Assembly (NCBI RefSeq): GCF_000379605.1
Contig: NZ_KB902757.1
Coordinates: 192 to 64,191, forward strand
Origin: Rhizobium giardinii bv. giardinii H152
GTDB lineage: Bacteria; Pseudomonadota; Alphaproteobacteria; Rhizobiales; Rhizobiaceae
Direction: 5' to 3'
DNA: 64,000 nt
Below, in pieces: positions 1 through 7,726 of the stretch (its first letter is position 1; every line of letters begins with the position of its first letter). The position numbers and the translations under genes were made by a program. Below the pieces are notes generated by a model that saw only the letters and a program-made list of their open reading frames with translations, did no database searches and was not told where the DNA came from.

Positions 1-2
1 TC

Positions 3-350
3 GCCGGAAGATTCGGCGGGCATCCGAATGCGGAATTCTGGGGCGGCGGCGTCGCTCGCTACGACGGTTTCGAGATTGGTGATACCGTCCGTATCTCACC
101 AGCCTTTACGTTTGGCATCAGCCATGTCACGCATACCCAGGAGGGACGGGAGCGCAAGAACGAGCTGGAGCATAACGGGGACGCTAGAACGCTGTTCTAT
201 CTCGGCCCCGAGTTGAACCTTTCCTTCAACGCCATGCCCGACGTCGATTTCTTCTGGCGGATACACCACCGGTCCGGAGCCTGGGGGACGCTCGGCGACA
301 TGCACGGCGGCTCCAGTGCAAATGTCTTCGGAGTGCGGTTCAATTTCTGA
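3..350 (+). CDS. Lipid A 3-O-deacylase / acyloxyacyl hydrolase-like outer membrane protein (C-terminal part)
   Basis: The window opens inside this gene, so the start is missing; the visible 115 codons run in one frame to a TGA. The translation alternates hydrophobic and polar residues and ends in Phe (GVRFNF), as outer-membrane beta-barrels do. Near the end it has IHHRSGAWG followed by a glycine/serine-rich turn, which resembles the His-x-Ser catalytic region of PagL-type lipid A 3-O-deacylases. Such enzymes trim an acyl chain from lipid A in the outer membrane. The family call rests on this C-terminal motif only; another 8-stranded barrel protein is possible. Confidence 0.6.
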   Translation, partial: AGRFGGHPNAEFWGGGVARYDGFEIGDTVRISPAFTFGISHVTHTQEGRERKNELEHNGDARTLFYLGPELNLSFNAMPDVDFFWRIHHRSGAWGTLGDMHGGSSANVFGVRFNF

Positions 351-555
351 ACAACCTTCTTCATCTCCAATACGACGACGTTCGCGGCGGTCCGTGTCCC
401 ACAGGGGCAAGACCTCGCCGGATGGGCAGCAGCGCTGTGTTGATGACGGAATGGTCATCGAGCCACCGGCCGCCGTTGCTGCAAAGCGGCTATGACGCAG
501 TGACAACGCGGGTCGCAGTTACGCCAAAAGCCGCCATTCCGCCCCATGCGGGTGA

Positions 556-1665
556 TTAGATCACGAATTCCTCCTCGTACGTCTGTGGCTCGGGAACGAC
601 CGTAACCTCCACCGGAACGATCCAATTGGCCGCGTAGCTCTCGCAGTCGGAACGCTGGAGGTCGGGCTGCACGCACCCCGCCCCATCGATCGCGCGACAT
701 CGCAGTATATATCGCCCCACTTCTTCAGGGGTCCACATGTACTCCCACAAGCGCCATGCAAAGGGACGTTCTGTTTCGAGGAGCCTTCCCTCGCGCCAGC
801 CCCTGCCATCTCCGGTGCAGACCTGCACCTGCCGGATAGCAGCCTCTCCGCTCCAGGCGGCTCCGAAAATCCGGTACGGTTGGCCGGCGATGAGACGCGC
901 CCCCTGTACGGGACGCGCGATCTGCGCTTTGACCTCCATCTCCGCAAGAGGGACCAGCCTGGGTTCCCCGAGGCTGCGCTCCCAACGGAAATAGTCGCGC
1001 GCCTGCCAGTAGCCAAGGAACGGTTGTTCCACAACCGTGATATGCGTGATCCACTTGACCCAAGCCATGCCGAACCAGCCACCCACGACCGCGCGTAGCG
1101 GGTAGCCGTGATCGCGCGTCAACGGCTCCTCGTTCATCGAATAGGCAAGGATCGTGCTGTCAGCGATGGCCTTCTCAAGCGGTAAGCTGCGCGCAAAAGC
1201 GATGGGGCCGGGAGAAGCCGTTTTCTTGTTCGTGTCGACGACGCCGCTGTCGGCGCCTGCGAGCAGAACCTCACTTGCGGTTCGCTTAACGCCCGCCATT
1301 TCCAAAATCTCGCGCAGAAGAACACCTGTCCACGCGGCATTGCCGACGGCTCCGTTCTGCCACTGCAACCCCTCCTTCGGCGGCACATAGTAGACGCGCC
1401 CGTTCCCTGCACACTCGACGACGGCGGTGAAAGTCGTGCTCGGCATCGCCTTGATGCTGTCGAGGTCAAGTTCGATCGGCCGCTCCACCGCCCCGCCAAC
1501 GCGCAATCTCCAGTCTCGCGCATCGAGGTCCGGCGACGGGAAATGGTTTCGCACGAAGAAGAGCTCGGTTGGGATCAGCCAATCGGAGAGCGACGCAAAC
1601 GGAAACTCGGTGTTCTGTGGGGATTTCTGTCGAACTATTAGACTGGGTTGCTCTGGTGTCGGCAT
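556..1665 (-). CDS. Sulfite oxidase-family molybdopterin-dependent oxidoreductase
   Basis: A 369-residue protein of the sulfite oxidase family, enzymes that hold a molybdenum cofactor through one conserved Cys. That Cys is visible at residue 85 in VVECAGNGR. The C-terminal part (RPVQGARLIAGQPYRIFGAAW onward, in outline) fits the Mo-co dimerisation domain. I see no signal peptide, haem domain or Tat motif, so a cytoplasmic sulfite or related oxidase is implied unless another start adds an export signal. The ATG at 1665 was chosen over an upstream one because a GGGGAG/GAGG ribosome site precedes it. The 5' neighbour is a methyltransferase gene on the same strand, about 180 bases away. Confidence 0.8.
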   Translation of the reverse strand: MPTPEQPSLIVRQKSPQNTEFPFASLSDWLIPTELFFVRNHFPSPDLDARDWRLRVGGAVERPIELDLDSIKAMPSTTFTAVVECAGNGRVYYVPPKEGLQWQNGAVGNAAWTGVLLREILEMAGVKRTASEVLLAGADSGVVDTNKKTASPGPIAFARSLPLEKAIADSTILAYSMNEEPLTRDHGYPLRAVVGGWFGMAWVKWITHITVVEQPFLGYWQARDYFRWERSLGEPRLVPLAEMEVKAQIARPVQGARLIAGQPYRIFGAAWSGEAAIRQVQVCTGDGRGWREGRLLETERPFAWRLWEYMWTPEEVGRYILRCRAIDGAGCVQPDLQRSDCESYAANWIVPVEVTVVPEPQTYEEEFVI

Positions 1666-1847
1666 AGTCCTCGTCTCCCCTTCCGAGAGCACAACGTTGG
1701 CACTCGGTCGCGCGAACTCCGGTTCGATCACACCGCCCCTCGCAGTGCGTCTGTCGCGCTCCGCCTTCGGCCGCATTCTAGCAGATACCGCACGTTGCTC
1801 GGAACGACCTCGATTAGGCCCACGTCTCTTTCGCGCCCGCTTGTCGT

Positions 1848-2519
1848 TCAGGCACTACCGCTGGAGAAGACCAGCAACATATTGTTGGTAGGCATCTCGA
1901 TCGTCTCGCGGAGATTAAGTCCAGCGGCCTCACCCACTTGTTCAAGATCAGCGATATCACGCACACCCCAGGATGGGTTGCGCTCCTTTAGAGCCGCGTC
2001 GAAAGCAGCGTTCGAGGGGGCGTTGTGTGCCCCGTCGCGCATGAATGGGCCGTAGAGAAGAAGAAGCCCACCAGCGTGAAGCAAACGGCCAGCTCCTGCG
2101 AACAATCCTAAGCTTGCCGCCCATGGCGCGATATGGATCATGTTGATCGACACGATGGCGTCAAAATGCCCCGTTTGTTCGACGCCCCAGTGGCCTGAGC
2201 ACACATCAATATCCCGCGGTGCCAGCACATTCTTCAGCCCTGCGAATTTGATCCAGCTAGACGTGCTGGTGCGGGCGTCGGCATCCGGATCGCTCGGCTG
2301 CCAGGTGAGGTTGGGCATTGCTCCCGCAAAACACACGGCGTGCTCGCCGGTCCCGCATCCAATCTCCAGCACGGCGCCACGTGTTGGAAGGACACGTTTT
2401 AGGACCGCGAGGATCGGCGCCGAATTTCGCGCAACGGAAGGTGAGAACATACGCTGGTCGGCGCTTACGTCGCGCTGTTCCAGCGCAACAGGCGAACGGT
2501 CCTTCTTCTCTGGGGGCAT
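1848..2519 (-). CDS. DUF938 family SAM-dependent methyltransferase-like protein
   Basis: The 223-residue product has a class I methyltransferase fold signature: motif I VLEIGCGTGEHA at residues 50-61, an acidic residue after the second strand (WQPSDPDADA) and an Asn-Met-Ile-His segment (INMIHIAPW) typical of DUF938 proteins. Its N-terminal MFSPSVARNSAPIL also matches that family. The substrate is unknown; small-molecule methylation is the usual guess. The ATG at 2519 is preferred because an AAGG element lies just upstream, while longer in-frame starts give a low-complexity extension with no family similarity. Confidence 0.78.
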   Translation of the reverse strand: MPPEKKDRSPVALEQRDVSADQRMFSPSVARNSAPILAVLKRVLPTRGAVLEIGCGTGEHAVCFAGAMPNLTWQPSDPDADARTSTSSWIKFAGLKNVLAPRDIDVCSGHWGVEQTGHFDAIVSINMIHIAPWAASLGLFAGAGRLLHAGGLLLLYGPFMRDGAHNAPSNAAFDAALKERNPSWGVRDIADLEQVGEAAGLNLRETIEMPTNNMLLVFSSGSA

Positions 2520-2678
2520 TGGCCTTGAATCCCCTTTGGGCGATGTCTCCCACCTTATAGCTGAAATGATGGGACTGAAACCATGGATTTCGGACTTACG
2601 AAGGGGGTCGCCGGCGCGTGGGTTCGGCCGTGATTGCATCTCCGACTCAGTGTCTGTCATTGGTCCGGCCACAGCACG

Positions 2679-3647
2679 TCACTCGTGCGCAAGCGCTGCC
2701 CTTCCTGATGCGAATTGGCGATCATAGAAAATCCGCACTGACAGGACGACGCCAGCGATCAGGACAACCACTCCAGCGACTTCGATCGTGGTTGGCCAAC
2801 GGGCATGGACGATAAGGCCTCCGATAACACCGAAGGCGGTTTCCGAGACGATCAATTGCGCGGCCAATGCGACGGGCAGGCTCCGTGATGCAATGTTCCA
2901 GGCCCAGACGCCGCCCACGGTTGCCAGCAGCGCGAACGATGCGCCCCAAAGATAGAGATTGCCGGCGGCGCTCCAGCCCAATCCCAATATCGGAAGCTGG
3001 AAGAGATCCATCGCGGCACCGACAGGATAGAAGGCCAGCATCAAGACGCCACCGCCTACCAATATCAGCGCCGACCACACGCCCGAGGGCATTTCCGGTC
3101 GGGTGGCGAGGGCGGCTTGACTGGCAAGCGCGAACCAGCACCAAAGCCCCACGGCAGCGAGCGCCAGCGGCACGCCGATCCACAATGATCGAACCGAGTT
3201 CAGTCCCTCGGTGGTGAATGCCGCGCCATTGACGAGAGCAAGGCCGACCATCACCAGCGCCAACGGCATCATGAGCGACCTCCATGGCAATGATCCCTGG
3301 CGCTGGTTCCCAATGACCATCAAGACGATCGGCACAAGACCGAGAAAAGCCGGAGCGATGACCGGGCCGGCAAAGACCGCCGCTCCCGTCACCGTCAGGA
3401 AATAGCCGACATATCCGATGAAAGCGAGCCAGATTGCCTGCAAGCAGTTCCGAAGCGTGAGATGGAGCATGATGCCCTTCTGCGAAAGCAGAATGTAAAG
3501 CCCGACCAGCGCTGAGACGACATGACGGATGAGGGCAAAATCAAAGTTGGAATAATCGCCGATGATGAAGGGCACGACGAAGTTGAGCGAGAAGGCGAAG
3601 GCCGCGAAGAGGGCGGCCGACACACCAACAACGAAGAGTCTGTCCAT
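2679..3647 (-). CDS. EamA/DMT-superfamily transporter
   Basis: A 322-residue protein with about ten hydrophobic helices arranged as two repeats of five, the layout of EamA-type drug/metabolite exporters (RhaT/YdcZ-like). It acts in the inner membrane; the substrate cannot be read from sequence. The ATG at 3647 is chosen because AGGGTG precedes it and translation begins directly with the first helix; the longer frame upstream adds 80 Arg/Ser-rich residues unlike a transporter. It is divergent from a LysR gene at 4041, a common arrangement in which the regulator controls the exporter. Confidence 0.85.
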   Translation of the reverse strand: MDRLFVVGVSAALFAAFAFSLNFVVPFIIGDYSNFDFALIRHVVSALVGLYILLSQKGIMLHLTLRNCLQAIWLAFIGYVGYFLTVTGAAVFAGPVIAPAFLGLVPIVLMVIGNQRQGSLPWRSLMMPLALVMVGLALVNGAAFTTEGLNSVRSLWIGVPLALAAVGLWCWFALASQAALATRPEMPSGVWSALILVGGGVLMLAFYPVGAAMDLFQLPILGLGWSAAGNLYLWGASFALLATVGGVWAWNIASRSLPVALAAQLIVSETAFGVIGGLIVHARWPTTIEVAGVVVLIAGVVLSVRIFYDRQFASGRAALAHE

Positions 3648-4040
3648 GATATTCACCCTTTGGAAGTCGCGCCACTGAACCGGTGATTTTCCGTGACGCC
3701 GACGGTGTCGGTTGATCGAATGGACGAAAATTACCGGCCGGGAGACCGGGCCGGTACCCAGTGAAAATGAGAGCCTCCCTCTCGATGCTCGCTTTTCGGC
3801 TCTTGAAGCGGCTCCGGATCGACGAGGCTGAGTTGAGTGACGAAGAGGCTCCCATGATGAGGCGAAGCCCGCGATCGTTGCCTCCATTTTCGGACGTCAG
3901 GAGACCGGCATGAGTGGGCGATGTCTCGACGCGGCAACGCGCATAATTGGAATACGGTTCAAGCTGGCGGTTACGCTGCCTGTTCAGCCGGGCCAATTTC
4001 TCATATCTTCATCATCGAGCGTTCTCATCGTCGGGGTGTT
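3648..4040. other. Intergenic region between divergent DMT exporter and LysR genes
   Basis: These 393 bases hold no ORF I would defend; the reading frames here are Arg/Ser-rich with no family similarity and overlap one another. The region must contain both divergent promoters and probably the LysR binding site, but I could not pick out a convincing -35/-10 pair or palindrome by eye. Confidence 0.5.
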
Positions 4041-4955
4041 ATGGATCGGCTTGATGCAATGCGGGTTCTGCTTGCGGTGGTTGACGCCGGGAGTTTGTCG
4101 GCGGGCAGTCGGAAACTGAACGCGCCACTGCCGAGCGTCAGCCGCAAGGTCGCCGATCTGGAGCGATACCTCGGCGCGAATCTCATTATCCGAACAAGCC
4201 GCAACCTGCAGCTCACCGATGCCGGGCGCGACTATGTCGACGCGGCACGCAAGATCATCGCCGATCTTGAAGAGGTCGAACGCAGAGCGTCGGGTGAGTA
4301 TCAGACGCCGCGGGGGCTGCTGACCATCACGATGCCGATCGAGTTTGGTCATCGCTACGTTCTGCCGATCGCACTCGACTTCATGAACAAGCATCCTGAG
4401 GTGACATTGAACGTTCTGTCACTCGACCGCTCTGTTCATCTGGTCAACGAGCAGGTCGATGTCGCCATCCGGCTGGGTGAGCTGGCCGACAGCTCGCTTT
4501 ACGCCGTCAAGGCCGGTGAATTCCGTCTGTTGACCTGCGCAAGCCCGGCCTATCTGGAACGACATGGTGTTCCTCAACATCCAATCGAGCTCGCCAACCA
4601 CGACGGGATCATGTACCACAACCGGTCGTTCTTCTGGAGTTTCGAGATCGATGGCAAGTCCATCGAGGCGATGCCCCGGACCCGGATCGAGGTCAACACG
4701 GCGGCCAACTGCGTTGCCGCCGCGCGAAACGGAGCCGGGATCGCCCGCCTCTTCGACTACCAGGTTCCGGAGGAAGTATCCTCGGGCGCGCTTGTGCAGA
4801 TCCTGAAGGACTACGGCAGCGAACCCAGGCCGATCCACATCGTCTACTCGCGTCAGGGCCTGCTTGCCCTCAAGGTGCGTGCCTTCATCGATTGGGTTCT
4901 CCCCCGGCTTCGCGCCGCTTGCAGCAACTATGGTGATGCGCCGTCACCGGAATGA
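4041..4955 (+). CDS. LysR-family transcriptional regulator
   Basis: 304 residues with an N-terminal winged helix-turn-helix (MDRLDAMRVLLAVVDAGSLS, then AGSRKLNAPLPSVSRKVADLE) and a C-terminal periplasmic-binding-like effector domain. SVSRKVADLERYLGANL is the recognition-helix region. It belongs to the large CrgA/PtxR-like branch with the RTSRNLQLTDAG motif. The start at 4041 follows a GGGG-type ribosome site; the longer upstream frame is not LysR-like. It faces away from the DMT transporter, its most likely target. Its last 12 bases overlap, tail to tail, a broken alpha/beta hydrolase remnant. Confidence 0.88.
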   Translation: MDRLDAMRVLLAVVDAGSLSAGSRKLNAPLPSVSRKVADLERYLGANLIIRTSRNLQLTDAGRDYVDAARKIIADLEEVERRASGEYQTPRGLLTITMPIEFGHRYVLPIALDFMNKHPEVTLNVLSLDRSVHLVNEQVDVAIRLGELADSSLYAVKAGEFRLLTCASPAYLERHGVPQHPIELANHDGIMYHNRSFFWSFEIDGKSIEAMPRTRIEVNTAANCVAAARNGAGIARLFDYQVPEEVSSGALVQILKDYGSEPRPIHIVYSRQGLLALKVRAFIDWVLPRLRAACSNYGDAPSPE

Positions 4956-5165
4956 AGCCCGCACTTCTTCGACCGTCCGCTCCAAATCCTGGAGATGCGG
5001 GTAGTGATCGATATCGGGAAGAACCGAGAGATTGGCCCCGATCCGCTCGGCAAGTTCCCTTCCCATTTCCTGCTTGATGTAGAGATCCTTCTCGCCCCAG
5101 ACCACCTTCACCGGGGTCTTGAGCTTATCAAGGTTGGCCTCGAAATAGTGTCGGCGCGTCAGCGG
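4944..5165 (-). pseudogene. Alpha/beta-hydrolase C-terminal remnant
   Basis: About 70 codons match the C-terminal third of haloalkane-dehalogenase-like alpha/beta hydrolases: HYFEANLDKLKTPVKVVWG, the acidic segment EKDLYIKQEMG, and DIDHYPHLQDLERT with the expected late His. The N-terminal two thirds, including the nucleophile elbow and oxyanion loop, are absent. Upstream the frame runs into sequence that encodes, in another frame, the end of the DUF2798 gene. The remnant therefore looks like the product of a deletion that joined the hydrolase tail to the DUF2798 gene. Confidence 0.7.
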
Positions 5166-5380
5166 ACGACGCGGTCGACTTGCGCCTGAACACGCGGGCC
5201 GATCAGCAGGATGGCAGGAATGACGATCAGATAGGCAATGCTCCACGAGCTGAGCCATGTCAGGACGAACCCTTTCGAGAAGCCCAGATTGATCGCAAGT
5301 AGCGTGAAGGAGATGAGCCCTGTCGTGACGATGCCCATCGACAAGGCGAAGGCGATCTTGCGTTTCAAATGCGTATCCAT
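5159..5380 (-). CDS. DUF2798 family small membrane protein
   Basis: A 73-residue protein with two predicted transmembrane helices (roughly residues 9-30 and 42-62) and the Gly-Ile-Val-Thr-Thr-Gly / Trp-Leu-x-Ser-Trp pattern of DUF2798 proteins. These are short inner-membrane proteins of unknown function. The ATG at 5380 follows a GGAGAT ribosome site in the antisense reading. Its 3' end abuts and slightly overlaps the alpha/beta-hydrolase remnant, so the last residues may be altered by the deletion junction. Confidence 0.7.
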   Translation of the reverse strand: MDTHLKRKIAFALSMGIVTTGLISFTLLAINLGFSKGFVLTWLSSWSIAYLIVIPAILLIGPRVQAQVDRVVR

Positions 5381-5565
5381 ATTGATCTCCTCGATCGATA
5401 GGGGATCAAGACCGTCTCAGCGGCTACGATCCCGGGTTAGCGCTTCAAAAGATCGCGCAACGCTGCCACACGCGGTAGCGAGGGAACCTGAGAGGCAGCC
5501 TCTTGAATTCGGCAAGTTCCCAACGCCGCGGAAACCGCTAGACCGATCGCGAAAGGACGAAGGTC

Positions 5566-6345
5566 ATGTCGCGAACACGCCCCAAGGCTCTCATCGCCGA
5601 TGCATCCTGCGCGATTGGGTTGGTCTATGCCGATCGCCTGGCGCGCCGTGGGTACGATCTCGTGCTGCTCGCGCGTCATTCCGAGCGGCCGAGCGCGCTC
5701 GCACAAGTGCTTCGATGCGAAACCGATGCGACGATCGAAATCCTGGACGTCGACTTGACGATGGATCGTGATCGGAAGGTTGCGGCAAGGTTCGCGGAAC
5801 TCGACCTCCTTATCAACAATCTCGAGCTGCCGGCGGGCGGGCCGCTGGTTCTTGGCAGTACGCCAGGTCTCGATCGGCTGATTGACACCAACATCAAACT
5901 CTATGCCTGGCTCGCGGCGACTGCAGCCGGAAGCATGGCGAAGCGGCGCAACGGCGCGGTCGTGAATGTTGCGTCGGCGGTCGGTCTGGCCCCCGAGTTC
6001 GCCACAGGCGTCTATGGTGCCACCAAGGCCTTCGCCATCGCCTTGACCCGAACGCTACATGCCGAATTGGCTTGCGACAACGTCTATGTCCAACAGGTTA
6101 TTGCGGCCGCTACACGGACGGACGTCTGGCCATTCGACAATTGTCCGCCCGAACCTCTACCCGGCGTGATGACCCCGCAGGACCTCGTCGATGCCGCGAT
6201 GGTCGGGTTCGATCTTCGCGAGCCCGTCACTATCCCTTCTCTCTCTGCGGCCGATGGCTGGACGCAATATGAGAACGCTCGCAACGCGTTGATTTTCGAT
6301 CTCGTCAACAGCGATCCCGCTTCTCGTTACCTGAAGCGGAGCTGA
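5566..6345 (+). CDS. Short-chain dehydrogenase/reductase with a degenerate cofactor site
   Basis: A 259-residue classical SDR-like protein. The catalytic Ser137, Tyr150 and Lys154 (YGATK) are kept. The usual TGxxxGIG dinucleotide loop is ADASCAIG at residues 11-18, and the NNAG motif is NNLEL at 84-88. Both changes fall in NAD(P)-binding elements, so normal cofactor binding is doubtful; the gene may encode a non-catalytic homologue or be at an early stage of decay. It is closely similar to the broken SDR gene that follows at 6475 (shared YADRLAR-GYDLVL-AR segment), pointing to local duplication. An AAGG ribosome site precedes the ATG. Confidence 0.8.
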   Translation: MSRTRPKALIADASCAIGLVYADRLARRGYDLVLLARHSERPSALAQVLRCETDATIEILDVDLTMDRDRKVAARFAELDLLINNLELPAGGPLVLGSTPGLDRLIDTNIKLYAWLAATAAGSMAKRRNGAVVNVASAVGLAPEFATGVYGATKAFAIALTRTLHAELACDNVYVQQVIAAATRTDVWPFDNCPPEPLPGVMTPQDLVDAAMVGFDLREPVTIPSLSAADGWTQYENARNALIFDLVNSDPASRYLKRS

Positions 6346-6474
6346 TCGAAAACGAGAGGCTGGCTCTCGTTTCTACTCGCTACCGGGCAACTCTCCCCAG
6401 GCTCATATTCCCGTCATCGCAGCCCACAACAGCAGTTCTCCGGGCGGCGCCCACCAAACCCGAAAGGAAATGCC

Positions 6475-7264
6475 ATGCCTGAGACATTGGGAACGGCCGT
6501 CATTACCGGGGCCTCGAGCGGCATCGGAGCTCTCTATGCCGATCGCCTTGCCCGCCAGGGCTATGACCTGGTGCTCGTCGCGCGAAATGCCGAGCGGCTG
6601 GACCGGATCGCTCGTTCGATCCGCGAGCAGACAGGCCGCACCATCGAGACCGTCACCGCCGACCTGACATCGGCCGATGACGTGAACCGCGTCGCCAGTC
6701 TGATCGCCGACAATGCCGGGATCACCATGCTGATCAACAACGCTGGCGTGGGAGCGACCGCACCACTGCTGCAGTCCGACGTCAAAGCGATGAGCGCGAT
6801 GATCGCCCTCATGTCGAGGCGCTGACGCGGCTCACCTACCCGGCCGTCCCCGGCTTCGTCGAACGCACCCGGGGAACGATCGTCAACATCGCATCGATCG
6901 TGGCGATCACGCCCGAAAGACTGAACGGCGTCTACGGCGGGTCCAAGGCCTTCGTCCTCGCCTTCAGCCAGAGCCTCCGGCAGGAGCTTGAAGGCCGCAA
7001 TGTCCACGTGCAGGTCGTCCTTCCCGGAGCGACCGCCACCGACTTCTGGGATGCCGCCGGACTGCCGGTCGCGCACCTGCCCCAAGAGATCGTCATGCCG
7101 GCCGACGCACTGGTCGATGCAGCGCTCCTCGGGCTTTCCCGCAAAGAGTTCGTCACCATTCCCAGCCTGCACGACATCGCCCAGTGGGATGCCTACGAAG
7201 CCGCCCGGCAGGCCATGGCCGGAAACCTGTCTACCAACCAACCACCCGCTATCTCGCCGGCTGA
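6475..7264 (+). pseudogene. Short-chain dehydrogenase disrupted by two single-base frameshifts
   Basis: The first 112 codons encode a normal SDR start: TGASSGIG at residues 11-18 and NNAG near 89. At about 6810 the frame is lost and stops at 6825. Reading continues in the next frame with TRLTYPAVPGFVERTRGTIV and on to YGGSK. A missing A (CTCAAT to CTCAT) explains the shift. A second loss near 7245 is inferred because the sequence that would encode the expected RYLAG-stop end lies in yet another frame, ending at 7264 just before the ribosome site of the downstream ohr gene. Real decay or two sequencing errors would both fit. The intact gene would be a paralogue of the 5566 SDR. Confidence 0.8.
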
Positions 7265-7285
7265 ACTTCACGAAGGAGTACCTAC

Positions 7286-7693
7286 ATGTCGAAGGTCATC
7301 TACACCGGCACCACCAACACGACGGGCGGCCGCGACGGCGCGTCGCGCAGTTCCGACGGTCGTCTCGATGTGAAATTGTCCCCGCCCGGTTCCTCAGGCC
7401 CGGGCACCAATCCCGAGCAGCTCTTCGCCGCCGGCTGGTCCGCCTGCTTCCTCAGCGCGATCGGAAGAGCGGCCGCCGAGCGCCAGCTTCGCGTGCCCGC
7501 CGACGCAGCGATCAATACCGAGATCGACCTGGTCTCGAACGACGACGGCTATGTCCTGCAGGCGAGACTGAACGCGAGCCTGCCGGGTATCGAGGCTGAC
7601 CTCGCCAAGACCCTGGTCGAGCGTGCCCACCAGCTCTGCCCGTATTCCAAGGCAACGCGCGGCAACATCGCAGTCGAGCTCAACGTGGTCTGA
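7286..7693 (+). CDS. ohr: Organic hydroperoxide resistance protein (Ohr/OsmC family), copy 1
   Basis: A 135-residue Ohr-type peroxidase, which reduces organic hydroperoxides in the cytoplasm with lipoyl-dependent thiol recycling. The peroxidatic Cys54 (GWSACF) and resolving Cys118 (CPYSKATRGN) are both present, as is the Arg in GRDG near residue 16. Length is normal for the family. The ATG at 7286 follows GAAGGAGT. It sits directly behind the broken SDR gene, probably in one transcript, and is one of three Ohr paralogues within 6 kb. It converges on the large regulator gene with only 33 bases between them. Confidence 0.9.
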   Translation: MSKVIYTGTTNTTGGRDGASRSSDGRLDVKLSPPGSSGPGTNPEQLFAAGWSACFLSAIGRAAAERQLRVPADAAINTEIDLVSNDDGYVLQARLNASLPGIEADLAKTLVERAHQLCPYSKATRGNIAVELNVV

Positions 7694-7726
7694 GCCGCGT
7701 CCGCGCTCGCGAGCGTCAGCAGAAGG

